Shown: in pieces, positions 1 through 5,200 of the stretch | Layout: every line of letters begins with the position of its first letter | Numbering within the stretch: the first letter of the stretch is position 1 | NCBI GenBank assembly: GCA_019347775.1 | Contig: JAHWKP010000114.1 | Span: 1-5,440, forward strand | Source of the DNA: Actinomycetota bacterium | Lineage (GTDB): Bacteria > Actinomycetota > Acidimicrobiia > Acidimicrobiales > JAHWKP01 | Reading direction: 5' to 3' | Length of the DNA: 5,440 nucleotides | Program-made: the position numbers and the translations under genes | The notes under the pieces: generated by a model | Seen by the model: only the letters and a program-made list of their open reading frames with translations | Databases searched by the model: none | What the model was told of the DNA's origin: nothing

Positions 1-53
1 GGAGGCTTGGCAAGAGACCTGGTTCGGTCGTCTTGTCATCCTCCTCGGGGCTG
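1..53 (-). other. Left-edge region, possible out-of-frame tail
   Basis: No independent gene is identifiable here. On the minus strand, the frame one base ahead of the DUF5694-like gene is open from about position 215 through the window edge. It would encode a Pro/Ser/Glu/Asp-rich, linker-like stretch (for example PPTPSPPADTSPPNPNEQ). A frameshift in the upstream gene could therefore join this tail to it. A short minus-strand AGGAGG-ATG near 40-33 has no usable spacing for initiation. Confidence 0.3.
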
Positions 54-791
54 CTAGGACTCGCCGAGGGTTGCTCGTTCGGGTTGGGGGGCGACGTGTC
101 GGCGGGCGGGGACGGAGTTGGGGGCAGGATTGGCTCCTGGAGGCCTCCGGCGGGTTGGGATGCGGAGGAGGTTGGCGAAGATCTTGAGGTTCCGGCGATA
201 CCAGTTGGCGACCACATCGGCTCCGGGATAGCCGTCGCCGATGATCGGCACGAAAAAAGTCATGTACACCCGTAGGTCTTCAGCGAGAGCGGCCTGCGTG
301 TTCTTCGCCAGAAGCACTGACCCGAGGGTCGACGTGGCGAGAAGCTCCTGTTCCTCCTTGGTCTCCGCCTCCCCGTATGCGTGCAGGTCGGCCATCCGGC
401 GCGCCACTTCCGGATCAGTGGCCGCGAGTTCGTCGATTCTGGGTTCCCAGAACTTGTCTTGGACGTCGATCCCGACGACTCCGGGCAGTCCGCATTGGGC
501 AGCTACTCGAAATCCGATCTGTTCTTCCTCTCCCCTGCGTAGCGAGAATTGATCGTCTCGTAGGTAAGACTCGTAACGCCCGGCCAGCGCTGAGTTGCGT
601 TCGACCTCTTGCTCAACGAGAACTTTCGTGGGAGCGAATTTGGCTAGGTCCGCCGCGACACTGGCGAGTTCGGCTTGACGGTGGTCGGACAGCACATCGT
701 CGACGACCACGTTGGCCATATCGAGACCTGGATTGTCGAGATGGTGCGTTCCCAGCAGCAAGACGTCGGTCTTAGGCACGGTCGCGATCAT
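54..791 (-). CDS. DUF5694-like protein, C-terminus diverged or truncated
   Basis: 245 residues from an ATG, with a plausible ribosome site (AGGGGG, 796-801) four bases upstream. The N-terminus (VLLLGTHHLDNPG, residues 11-23), an acidic/arginine-rich middle, and a block around 186-211 (GDGYPGADVVANWYRRN, then KIFANLLRI) match my recollection of DUF5694, a family of unknown function that I recall as related to TraB-type putative hydrolases. Expected family features are the GT-x-H turn at 14-17 and, shortly after the last block, a strand with a Gly-x-Gly-His motif. Here the sequence after residue 211 becomes a Pro/Arg-rich tail without that motif, so the C-terminal part is missing or out of frame. 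No signal peptide or membrane segment is visible, so it is probably cytosolic. It is the last of four leftward genes, 27 bases after the membrane-protein gene, and probably cotranscribed with it. Family call fairly firm; function unknown. Confidence 0.8.
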   Translation of the reverse strand: MIATVPKTDVLLLGTHHLDNPGLDMANVVVDDVLSDHRQAELASVAADLAKFAPTKVLVEQEVERNSALAGRYESYLRDDQFSLRRGEEEQIGFRVAAQCGLPGVVGIDVQDKFWEPRIDELAATDPEVARRMADLHAYGEAETKEEQELLATSTLGSVLLAKNTQAALAEDLRVYMTFFVPIIGDGYPGADVVANWYRRNLKIFANLLRIPTRRRPPGANPAPNSVPARRHVAPQPERATLGES

Positions 792-818
792 GCCGCCCCC
801 TACCGGAAGTGTGCTGAG

Positions 819-1466
819 TCAGGCGCCTCCGGGCGGCTGCATTGCCGCAGCTTCGAAGCTCTGACATGCGTGATAGAGCGGGACGTACCAGCCTTCGGGC
901 GCGTTCGCGGCCTGGATTACGAGTGAAACCCGGTCGTTCTCGTCATGAAAGACGAACTCGCTATCGCTGCGCCTGGCGGCCTGCCCGGAAAGCCCGGGGA
1001 ACCGGGCCTGTCGGTACTCGGCGACCGCCTCCTCAGCGCTCGCGGCGGGATTCTGTCCGAGGTCGATCGAGCCGTCGGCCCGGCCGGTGAAGTCCGACTG
1101 GACCGTGACGATGAGGTCATCGGTCGAGCACTGGAGGCCGGCCGGAGCGCTTGGAGTTTCAGTGAACGCGGTCGTGGTCGTTGCTTCATCCTCCTGGAGC
1201 CGACGGTCTGCCGACCACTCCCCTCGGTCGATGGCCTGCAGGAGCGCCCCCCCGAGTAAGAGAAGGAAGACGGTAGCAACCACCCTTACGACCGCCAGGC
1301 CTGCCGTGCTCGGTTCCGGCGGCTCGCCGCCGCGGTATGTCCATCTCGAGAACAGGAAGCGGAGCCGCCACACCGGCGCGGGCCGAAACAAGGCATAGAC
1401 GCACGGAAGCCCGAACACGACCAGCGCGATCAGAGCGCCTGCGATGGTGGTCTGGCCTTGTTCCAT
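819..1466 (-). CDS. Two-helix membrane protein with extracytoplasmic C-terminal domain
   Basis: 215 residues from an ATG. The sequence shows two hydrophobic segments, about 7-27 and 57-77. They are separated by a basic, Trp-rich loop (residues 31-45, PVWRLRFLFSRWTYR) followed by EPPEPS. This layout resembles small membrane domains of the DUF6199 kind (hydrophobic helix, basic W/R region, EPS, Arg, second helix). That match is from memory and moderate. After helix 2 comes a hydrophilic Thr/Ala/Pro-rich linker (about 95-110), then a roughly 100-residue domain with two cysteines (C113, C201) that could form a disulfide. By the positive-inside rule the basic 28-45 loop is cytoplasmic. That would place both the short N-terminus and the C-terminal domain outside. 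It precedes the DUF5694-like gene by 27 bases. Function unknown. A weak ribosome site overlaps a 12-bp palindrome just upstream. Confidence 0.8.
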   Translation of the reverse strand: MEQGQTTIAGALIALVVFGLPCVYALFRPAPVWRLRFLFSRWTYRGGEPPEPSTAGLAVVRVVATVFLLLLGGALLQAIDRGEWSADRRLQEDEATTTTAFTETPSAPAGLQCSTDDLIVTVQSDFTGRADGSIDLGQNPAASAEEAVAEYRQARFPGLSGQAARRSDSEFVFHDENDRVSLVIQAANAPEGWYVPLYHACQSFEAAAMQPPGGA

Positions 1467-1471
1467 CAGCG

Positions 1472-1483
1472 CCTGGCGCCAGG
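1472..1483. repeat. 12-bp perfect palindrome before membrane-protein gene
   Basis: CCTGGCGCCAGG is fully self-complementary and lies 5 to 17 bases upstream of the ATG at 1466, over the expected ribosome-binding region. It could be an operator or a translational hairpin, or simply chance in GC-rich DNA. Confidence 0.35.
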
Positions 1484-1497
1484 GAAGGCGGCCGTGT

Positions 1498-1514
1498 TCA
1501 CTCGCTCAGAGTGA
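1498..1514. repeat. Short inverted repeat in gap between genes
   Basis: TCACTC and GAGTGA are complementary around a 5-base loop in the 83-base gap between the DUF3052-like gene and the membrane-protein gene. There is no T-tract on the minus strand after it, so it is not a convincing intrinsic terminator. It could be a regulator site or a weak RNA hairpin. No good promoter is visible in the same gap. Confidence 0.3.
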
Positions 1515-1549
1515 CAGGTCCGCCCGCTAGCCCTTAGTCGGCCCCACAG

Positions 1550-1954
1550 CTACGGCCATGTCCCCCGTGGCTTGATGAATTCCAGCGAACGGAATCGCAC
1601 CGCGGTCCACACCGCATCAAGAGTTACCTGGCGAACCGGTTTGCAGTTGAGCTCGGCAAGCGCGGAGTGGATCGAATCCCGGGAGAGGTCGGATCCGAGC
1701 TGGTGTGACTTCGGATAGGCGAGCCACACAGCGGCATCCCGCCGAAGCGCTCGAGCAATGTCATCCCGGGCAGCGTCAACCGCGTCGGAGCCTCGTACGA
1801 AGGCGACCAATACGTCGGCCGCCTCCCGGTCGTCAGTGAACTCGCCCGACGATCCCAACCCGATCGGAATCCCCGAATCGCCGTTCACCACTGCGACCCG
1901 AGACCCAGACTTCAGCTGAAAGAGACCCTCAACCTCCACTGGCCGTCCGCCCAC
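1550..1954 (-). CDS. Small DUF3052-like protein
   Basis: 134 residues from a GTG at 1954. The pattern matches DUF3052-type proteins as I remember them: an early LKSGSRVAVVNG segment (14-25), an acidic strand with DVLVAFV (47-53), a helix, then a VWLAYPKSHQLGSDLSRD segment (76-93, the W-x-A-x-PK feature), and a late VTLDAVWTAVRFR (110-122). The family is a small alpha/beta fold of unknown function. There is no signal peptide or membrane segment. The start is uncertain: AGGTG sits only two bases before the GTG, and a second in-frame GTG (codon 6) would also work, so the true start may be 15 bases further in. It begins 18 bases after the stop of the MerR/clamp gene and is almost certainly cotranscribed with it. 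The physical pairing suggests a shared process, but the sequence does not reveal which. Confidence 0.75.
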   Translation of the reverse strand: MGGRPVEVEGLFQLKSGSRVAVVNGDSGIPIGLGSSGEFTDDREAADVLVAFVRGSDAVDAARDDIARALRRDAAVWLAYPKSHQLGSDLSRDSIHSALAELNCKPVRQVTLDAVWTAVRFRSLEFIKPRGTWP

Positions 1955-1972
1955 AGCACCTGGCTAGCAGGA

Positions 1973-3001
1973 TCACGGCTGGCGAGGCATCACCAAGGAG
2001 ACCGATGTCGCGTCGGCAGCCGACCGGAAGTACACCGCCGAGAGGGGTGCGCTCACCTCAACCGCGATGTCAGGGCCGGAAGATGCGGACAGGACGTCCT
2101 CCAAGTGGCCCCGGTCCATCCAGAGATCGAGGGCAGGACCGGTATACGCGGCCTCTAAGTGCTTGCTCACAGTTCCTCGGACAGTCAGCGAGGCGAGGTC
2201 GAACGACAGGCCCAATGGGTCGGCCGTGTCTTCGGCCACCGCGGCTGCAAGTTCAGCGACCGGAAGAATCGCTGGAAAAGCTTCCTCCCGGAGCGACAAG
2301 AACATCTCGTAATCGGGGTACGGACCATCCATGAGCTCGAAGTTCCGTCGCTCCTCGTCGTGGAGAACCAGATTTCCGTCTGAGATCTCCACGGCCACTT
2401 GCGCTTCACCCGAAGCTCTCGCCCACTGCTGCAGATCGGCCGCGCTGGCAACTCCTCTAAACGTTGCCTGGTCTCCGGACACCGCGGGGATGTCGCGCAA
2501 TCCCAGCCGGTACCCGTCAGTGGCCACCAGCCGCAAGGATCCCTGGCGGGCCTCGAGCAGAACGCCACGCAAGAGCCGCCTGCCCGGATCCGTGCTTGCC
2601 ATCGGAGTCACTGCGCCTACGGCATCTCGAAGCGCCGTGCCGTCTACGACCATCTTCATTCCGACCTCCATTTCGTCGATGTTCCGGTGGACCTCCGCAG
2701 CTAGAACTCGAAGCTCTTCGAGCTGCGCAGTTGCAAGCATCAGCCGCTCATCAACCGCCGCATGACGATTGGAAGCTGACGCTTCGAGCGTTTGCCGCAC
2801 GGTTGCCAGCGGCATATCCAGCACCCTGAGACTCCGGATCAGACGGGCGATTGGCAGCTGGCTCTCTACGTAGAAGCGGTATCCGGTGACCGGATCAACG
2901 CGATGCGGATTCAGAAGCCCGCACTCGTCGTAGAACCGCAACGCGCTGACCGCCAGCCCGCATCTTCGAGCAAATTCGCCTATGGAGATGGCTTCAGGCA
3001 C
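1973..3001 (-). CDS. MerR DNA-binding domain fused to DnaN (beta sliding clamp) domains 2-3
   Basis: 342 residues from the GTG at 3001. An in-frame TTG at 3022 would add 7. Residues about 5-73 are a MerR winged helix: ISIGEFARRCGL, then LRFYDECGLLNPHRVDP and GYRFY. A probable dimerising coiled coil follows (about 81-113). Residues about 115-342 read as beta-clamp domains 2 and 3. Domain 2 has RGVLLEARQGSLRLVATDG (145-163), YRLGLRD, and PYPDY (227-231). Domain 3 ends with PLSAVYFR and VMPRQP. A normal clamp subunit has three such domains in about 370 residues, so domain 1 is absent and the MerR part occupies its place. TDGYRL (161-166) and the terminal Met-Pro correspond to the partner-binding pocket of DnaN. 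No ribosome site precedes either start, and a promoter lies so that GTG would be the first transcribed base, suggesting leaderless translation. It is first of four leftward genes and probably autoregulated. Domain calls are strong; the role is inferred. Confidence 0.9.
   Translation of the reverse strand: MPEAISIGEFARRCGLAVSALRFYDECGLLNPHRVDPVTGYRFYVESQLPIARLIRSLRVLDMPLATVRQTLEASASNRHAAVDERLMLATAQLEELRVLAAEVHRNIDEMEVGMKMVVDGTALRDAVGAVTPMASTDPGRRLLRGVLLEARQGSLRLVATDGYRLGLRDIPAVSGDQATFRGVASAADLQQWARASGEAQVAVEISDGNLVLHDEERRNFELMDGPYPDYEMFLSLREEAFPAILPVAELAAAVAEDTADPLGLSFDLASLTVRGTVSKHLEAAYTGPALDLWMDRGHLEDVLSASSGPDIAVEVSAPLSAVYFRSAADATSVSLVMPRQP
2664..2669 (-). promoter_or_regulatory. Consensus ribosome site inside the fusion gene, at the domain junction
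   Basis: On the minus strand GGAGGT precedes in-frame ATG codons at 2659 (4-base gap) and 2653 (10-base gap). These are residues 115 and 117 of the GTG-started protein, exactly where the coiled coil ends and the clamp-like domains begin. Initiation here would give a clamp-only product of 226-228 residues. It contrasts with the main start, which has no ribosome site. The motif also encodes Met-Glu-Val, so chance is possible. Confidence 0.4.
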
Positions 3002-3007
3002 AGGTGC

Positions 3008-3038
3008 ATCGTTCGGTCTCAAGCAAGTGGAGAGTCAA
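3008..3038 (-). promoter_or_regulatory. Candidate MerR-type promoter of the fusion gene
   Basis: On the minus strand TTGACT (3038-3033) and AACGAT (3013-3008) are separated by 19 bp, the long spacer typical of promoters controlled by MerR-family proteins. The -35 is good; the -10 keeps only the key A and final T. Six bases after the -10 is the GTG at 3001, which would be the transcription start and give a leaderless message. A loose TCTC/GAGA dyad (3033-3030, 3020-3017) lies across the spacer. Confidence 0.45.
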
Positions 3039-3042
3039 GCAA
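3019..3042. repeat. 8-bp direct repeat in the divergent control region
   Basis: TCAAGCAA occurs at 3019-3026 and again at 3035-3042, a 16-base period, overlapping the -35 and spacer of the leftward promoter. Two identical sites on nearly the same face of the helix could bind a regulator and affect both divergent genes. Confidence 0.4.
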
Positions 3043-3089
3043 CTCCCAGGATTTCGGCCCCTGCCGGATCGGGCGGGGTCGGTCGAACG

Positions 3090-3095
3090 TAGCCT
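3090..3095 (+). promoter_or_regulatory. Weak candidate -10 for the rightward pair
   Basis: TAGCCT fits the TANNNT pattern and would start transcription about 20 bases before the GTG at 3125. No good -35 hexamer is visible about 17 bases upstream, so this is tentative. The whole intergenic stretch between the divergent genes (3002-3124) must carry control signals for both directions. Confidence 0.2.
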
Positions 3096-3124
3096 TGGGG
3101 GGTGACTTCCGCCGCGGGATCCCA

Positions 3125-4444
3125 GTGAGGCGATCGCTTCGCTTCCTGGCGGCAGTGATCGTGGTGGCGCTCATCCCGGCGCTTCCCGTGAATGCCGGGG
3201 ACAGCTTCCAGACGCCCAACGTCCGCGTCGTAGCGCAGCACCGTTATATGGGTGGAACCGAGATTGCTTTCTCCGGCGACCTCATCTTCGCCGGGCAAAA
3301 CAACGCTCGGGTCCGCCGGGGAGAGTTCCCGGGCCAAGGCGGCATCAAGATCTTCCGAACCACACATCGGCGCTTCTCCCGGGTGGGGACCCTCCGCTGC
3401 GCCGGCACCGACAACGACGTTGTCGTCGTGCGGCCAGGGATCATCGCTGTCGCCCACCACCAGAGCGCGTGCAATCCGGCGACCAGGAGCAATGGCATCT
3501 TCCTGGCCGACGTGAGCAATCCGGCCCGGCCGAGGGTCCTCGGTGGCGTCTCGATCGGCAGCGCCCACACCCTGACCGTCCACCCCAGCGGCGATTACAT
3601 CTACGTCAATCCGGGCGGACTGGCCAACGGGGGCGGGCTCGAGGAGATTGTCGATGTGAGGGATCCGGCGGCGCCGTTCGTCGAGTCCGACTACCTACCC
3701 AACATGTTCGGCTGCCACGACCTTCAGTTCCACCCGACGGAGCCCTTGGCCTACTGCGCCGGGTTGGGCGAGGTCCAGGTCTGGGACGTCTCGGACCCAA
3801 TTGCGCCGAGGACCGTGCACCACGTGCTGAACCCCGCCATCCAGTTCGCCCATAACGCCGTGGTCTCCCCCGGCGGACGGTGGCTCGTCGTCAACGACGA
3901 AGCCTTCGGACTCCACGAGTGCGACACCGATGCCAGCCTGTTCGGCTCGCTCTGGATCTACGACCTCAGCGTTCCCGATTTGCCGATAGTCGCGGGGCGG
4001 ATCGCTCCGCCAGCGGTGGCCGGCTCCGCAGGCGGCTTCGGTTGGATCGACGAGTGGTGCACGGCCCACAACTACAACTTCTTGAGCGACGACGTCATCG
4101 CCTCTTCTTGGTTCACCGGGGGGACCCGCATCCACGACATCTCCGATCCGCTGATGCCGGTCGAACTGGCGACTTATCGTCCCGCAGACGCCATCGCCTA
4201 CACGGCCCACTGGTACGGGAACCGGGTCTATGTGAATGACGCCCATCGGGGCATGGAAGTGCTCGAGATCGATCTGCCGGCGCCGGCGGCGGCAGATGCA
4301 TCTAACGCTCCGCCGCCGCCAACCGGCGTTGATCGGACACACGAGCTGATCCCCGAAGAACTGCCGGCGAGACGACCGTTCAAGGTGCCCACCCTCGAAA
4401 CGACCTTCTACTGCGTGCTCCCGACACCCGAGGTGTTCGATTAG
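3125..4444 (+). CDS. Exported beta-propeller protein with LVIVD-type repeats
   Basis: 439 residues from GTG at 3125. The N-terminus is a signal peptide: MRRSLRF, a hydrophobic core to about residue 20, and a cleavage site after PVNA (residue 24). The RR-x-L pattern is loosely Tat-like but Sec is as likely. The open frame extends far upstream (to 2792), but that part is antisense to the MerR gene and would bury the signal peptide. TTG at 3095 is a possible alternative start. The mature part has about five LVIVD-like strands: IFLADVSNPARP, EIVDVRDPAAP, VQVWDVSDPIAP, LWIYDLSVPDLP, TRIHDISDPLMP. Several following strands open with a histidine (HTLTVHP, HDLQFHP, HNAVVSP, HNYNFLS). This family forms secreted beta-propellers of mostly unknown ligand. 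The end is Pro/Ala-rich (about 385-420), then a tail with C430. There are seven cysteines in all. Its stop directly abuts the SDR start, so the two are cotranscribed. Ligand and partner unknown. Confidence 0.85.
   Translation: MRRSLRFLAAVIVVALIPALPVNAGDSFQTPNVRVVAQHRYMGGTEIAFSGDLIFAGQNNARVRRGEFPGQGGIKIFRTTHRRFSRVGTLRCAGTDNDVVVVRPGIIAVAHHQSACNPATRSNGIFLADVSNPARPRVLGGVSIGSAHTLTVHPSGDYIYVNPGGLANGGGLEEIVDVRDPAAPFVESDYLPNMFGCHDLQFHPTEPLAYCAGLGEVQVWDVSDPIAPRTVHHVLNPAIQFAHNAVVSPGGRWLVVNDEAFGLHECDTDASLFGSLWIYDLSVPDLPIVAGRIAPPAVAGSAGGFGWIDEWCTAHNYNFLSDDVIASSWFTGGTRIHDISDPLMPVELATYRPADAIAYTAHWYGNRVYVNDAHRGMEVLEIDLPAPAAADASNAPPPPTGVDRTHELIPEELPARRPFKVPTLETTFYCVLPTPEVFD
4430..4435 (+). promoter_or_regulatory. 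Ribosome site for the SDR gene
   Basis: GAGGTG lies inside the last codons of the propeller gene, nine bases before the TTG at 4445. This supports TTG as the SDR start despite the immediate preceding TAG stop, and suggests translational coupling. Confidence 0.6.
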
Positions 4445-5191
4445 TTGGATCTAGGACTTACCGGGAGGCGCGCCGCCGTGGCGGCGGCATCGAAAGGACT
4501 GGGCTTCGGAACGGCGGCTGCCCTCGCCCGTGAAGGTGCACTCGTCGCGATGTGCAGTCGGGATGAGGGACGGATCACCGACGCGGCCGAGCGCATCGGC
4601 AATGGCGCGATCCCGATCGTCGCTGACGTGTCATCGCCCGAGGGGGCCACTCGCTTCGTGTCGCAGGCGGCCGAAGCCTTGCGAGGCGTCGACATCCTCG
4701 TCACCAATGCCGGCGGGCCCGAGCCCGGGAATTTCGCTTCGACCGCGGCCGACGCCTATCCCGAGGCGCTTTACCTCAACCTGATGTCGGTCGTCGCCAT
4801 GTGCAGGGAAGCCGTGCCGGCCATGCAGGAGCAGCAGTGGGGACGAGTGGTGGCCATCACGTCGATCTCGGTGCGCCAGCCGCTGCCTCACTTGATCCTG
4901 TCCAACACAGCCCGTGCCGGCGCGACCGCGTTCCTCAAGACCCTTGCCACCGAAGTGGCCCCTGACGGCGTGACCGTGAATTCCGTGCAACCCGGTCTGC
5001 ACGCCACCGAGCGGCTCACGGCTCTCTATGGCGACAACCTGGACTCAGCCGCGGACACGGTCCCGGCCCGCCGCCTGGGCACCGCCGACGACTTTGGCGC
5101 GGTCGTGGCCTTTCTGTGCTCCGACGCCGCCAACTTCATCACCGGCGCCGCCATCCCGGTCGACGGTGGTGCCGCCAGCGGCCTGCAGTAG
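4445..5191 (+). CDS. Atypical short-chain dehydrogenase/reductase (SDR)
   Basis: 248 residues, normal for a classical SDR, cytosolic, with a Rossmann fold for NAD(P). The TTG start abuts the TAG of the propeller gene and is backed by GAGGTG upstream. Visible landmarks are AAASKGLGFG (13-22) in place of TGxxxGIG, ADVSS (60-64), NAGG (88-91), an ITSIS catalytic-serine region (S140), VQPG (181-184), and the C-terminal ITGAAIPVDGG (232-242). The usual YxxxK is absent. At the corresponding place the sequence is SNTAR (153-157), so Tyr is replaced by Ser153 and Lys by Arg157. The first glycine of the cofactor loop is alanine (A14). This matches a known side group of beta-ketoacyl-ACP-reductase-like SDRs that lack the standard tetrad. 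The substrate is unknown, and ordinary SDR proton-relay chemistry is doubtful. FabG-like names would over-call it. Confidence 0.92.
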   Translation: MDLGLTGRRAAVAAASKGLGFGTAAALAREGALVAMCSRDEGRITDAAERIGNGAIPIVADVSSPEGATRFVSQAAEALRGVDILVTNAGGPEPGNFASTAADAYPEALYLNLMSVVAMCREAVPAMQEQQWGRVVAITSISVRQPLPHLILSNTARAGATAFLKTLATEVAPDGVTVNSVQPGLHATERLTALYGDNLDSAADTVPARRLGTADDFGAVVAFLCSDAANFITGAAIPVDGGAASGLQ

Positions 5192-5200
5192 GCCCCGCTC

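Noticed and set aside
945..1259. Rightward open frame of 104 residues with a protein-like composition
   Set aside because: It is antisense to the membrane-protein gene, whose two hydrophobic helices and neighbours on the same strand make it the better call. Long opposite frames are common in GC-rich DNA.
3083..3088. Possible SOS (LexA) box half-site TCGAAC in the divergent region
   Set aside because: The matching right half (GTTCGA-like) is absent at the expected 4-base spacing, so there is no support for LexA control.
3116..3123. Palindrome GGGATCCC just before the propeller start
   Set aside because: Eight bases only, easily due to chance; no second copy or spacing that suggests an operator.
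2792..3124. Upstream extension of the propeller gene reading frame (frame open from 2792)
   Set aside because: It lies antisense to the MerR coding region and would place a long charged stretch before an evident signal peptide. The GTG at 3125 gives a proper signal sequence.
3035..3583. Leftward open frame of 182 residues
   Set aside because: It is antisense to the propeller gene, has no recognisable domain, and results from GC-rich codon bias.
5192..5200. Terminator between the convergent SDR and MOSC genes
   Set aside because: Only nine bases separate the stop codons, and no hairpin with a T-tract is visible there or immediately beside it.
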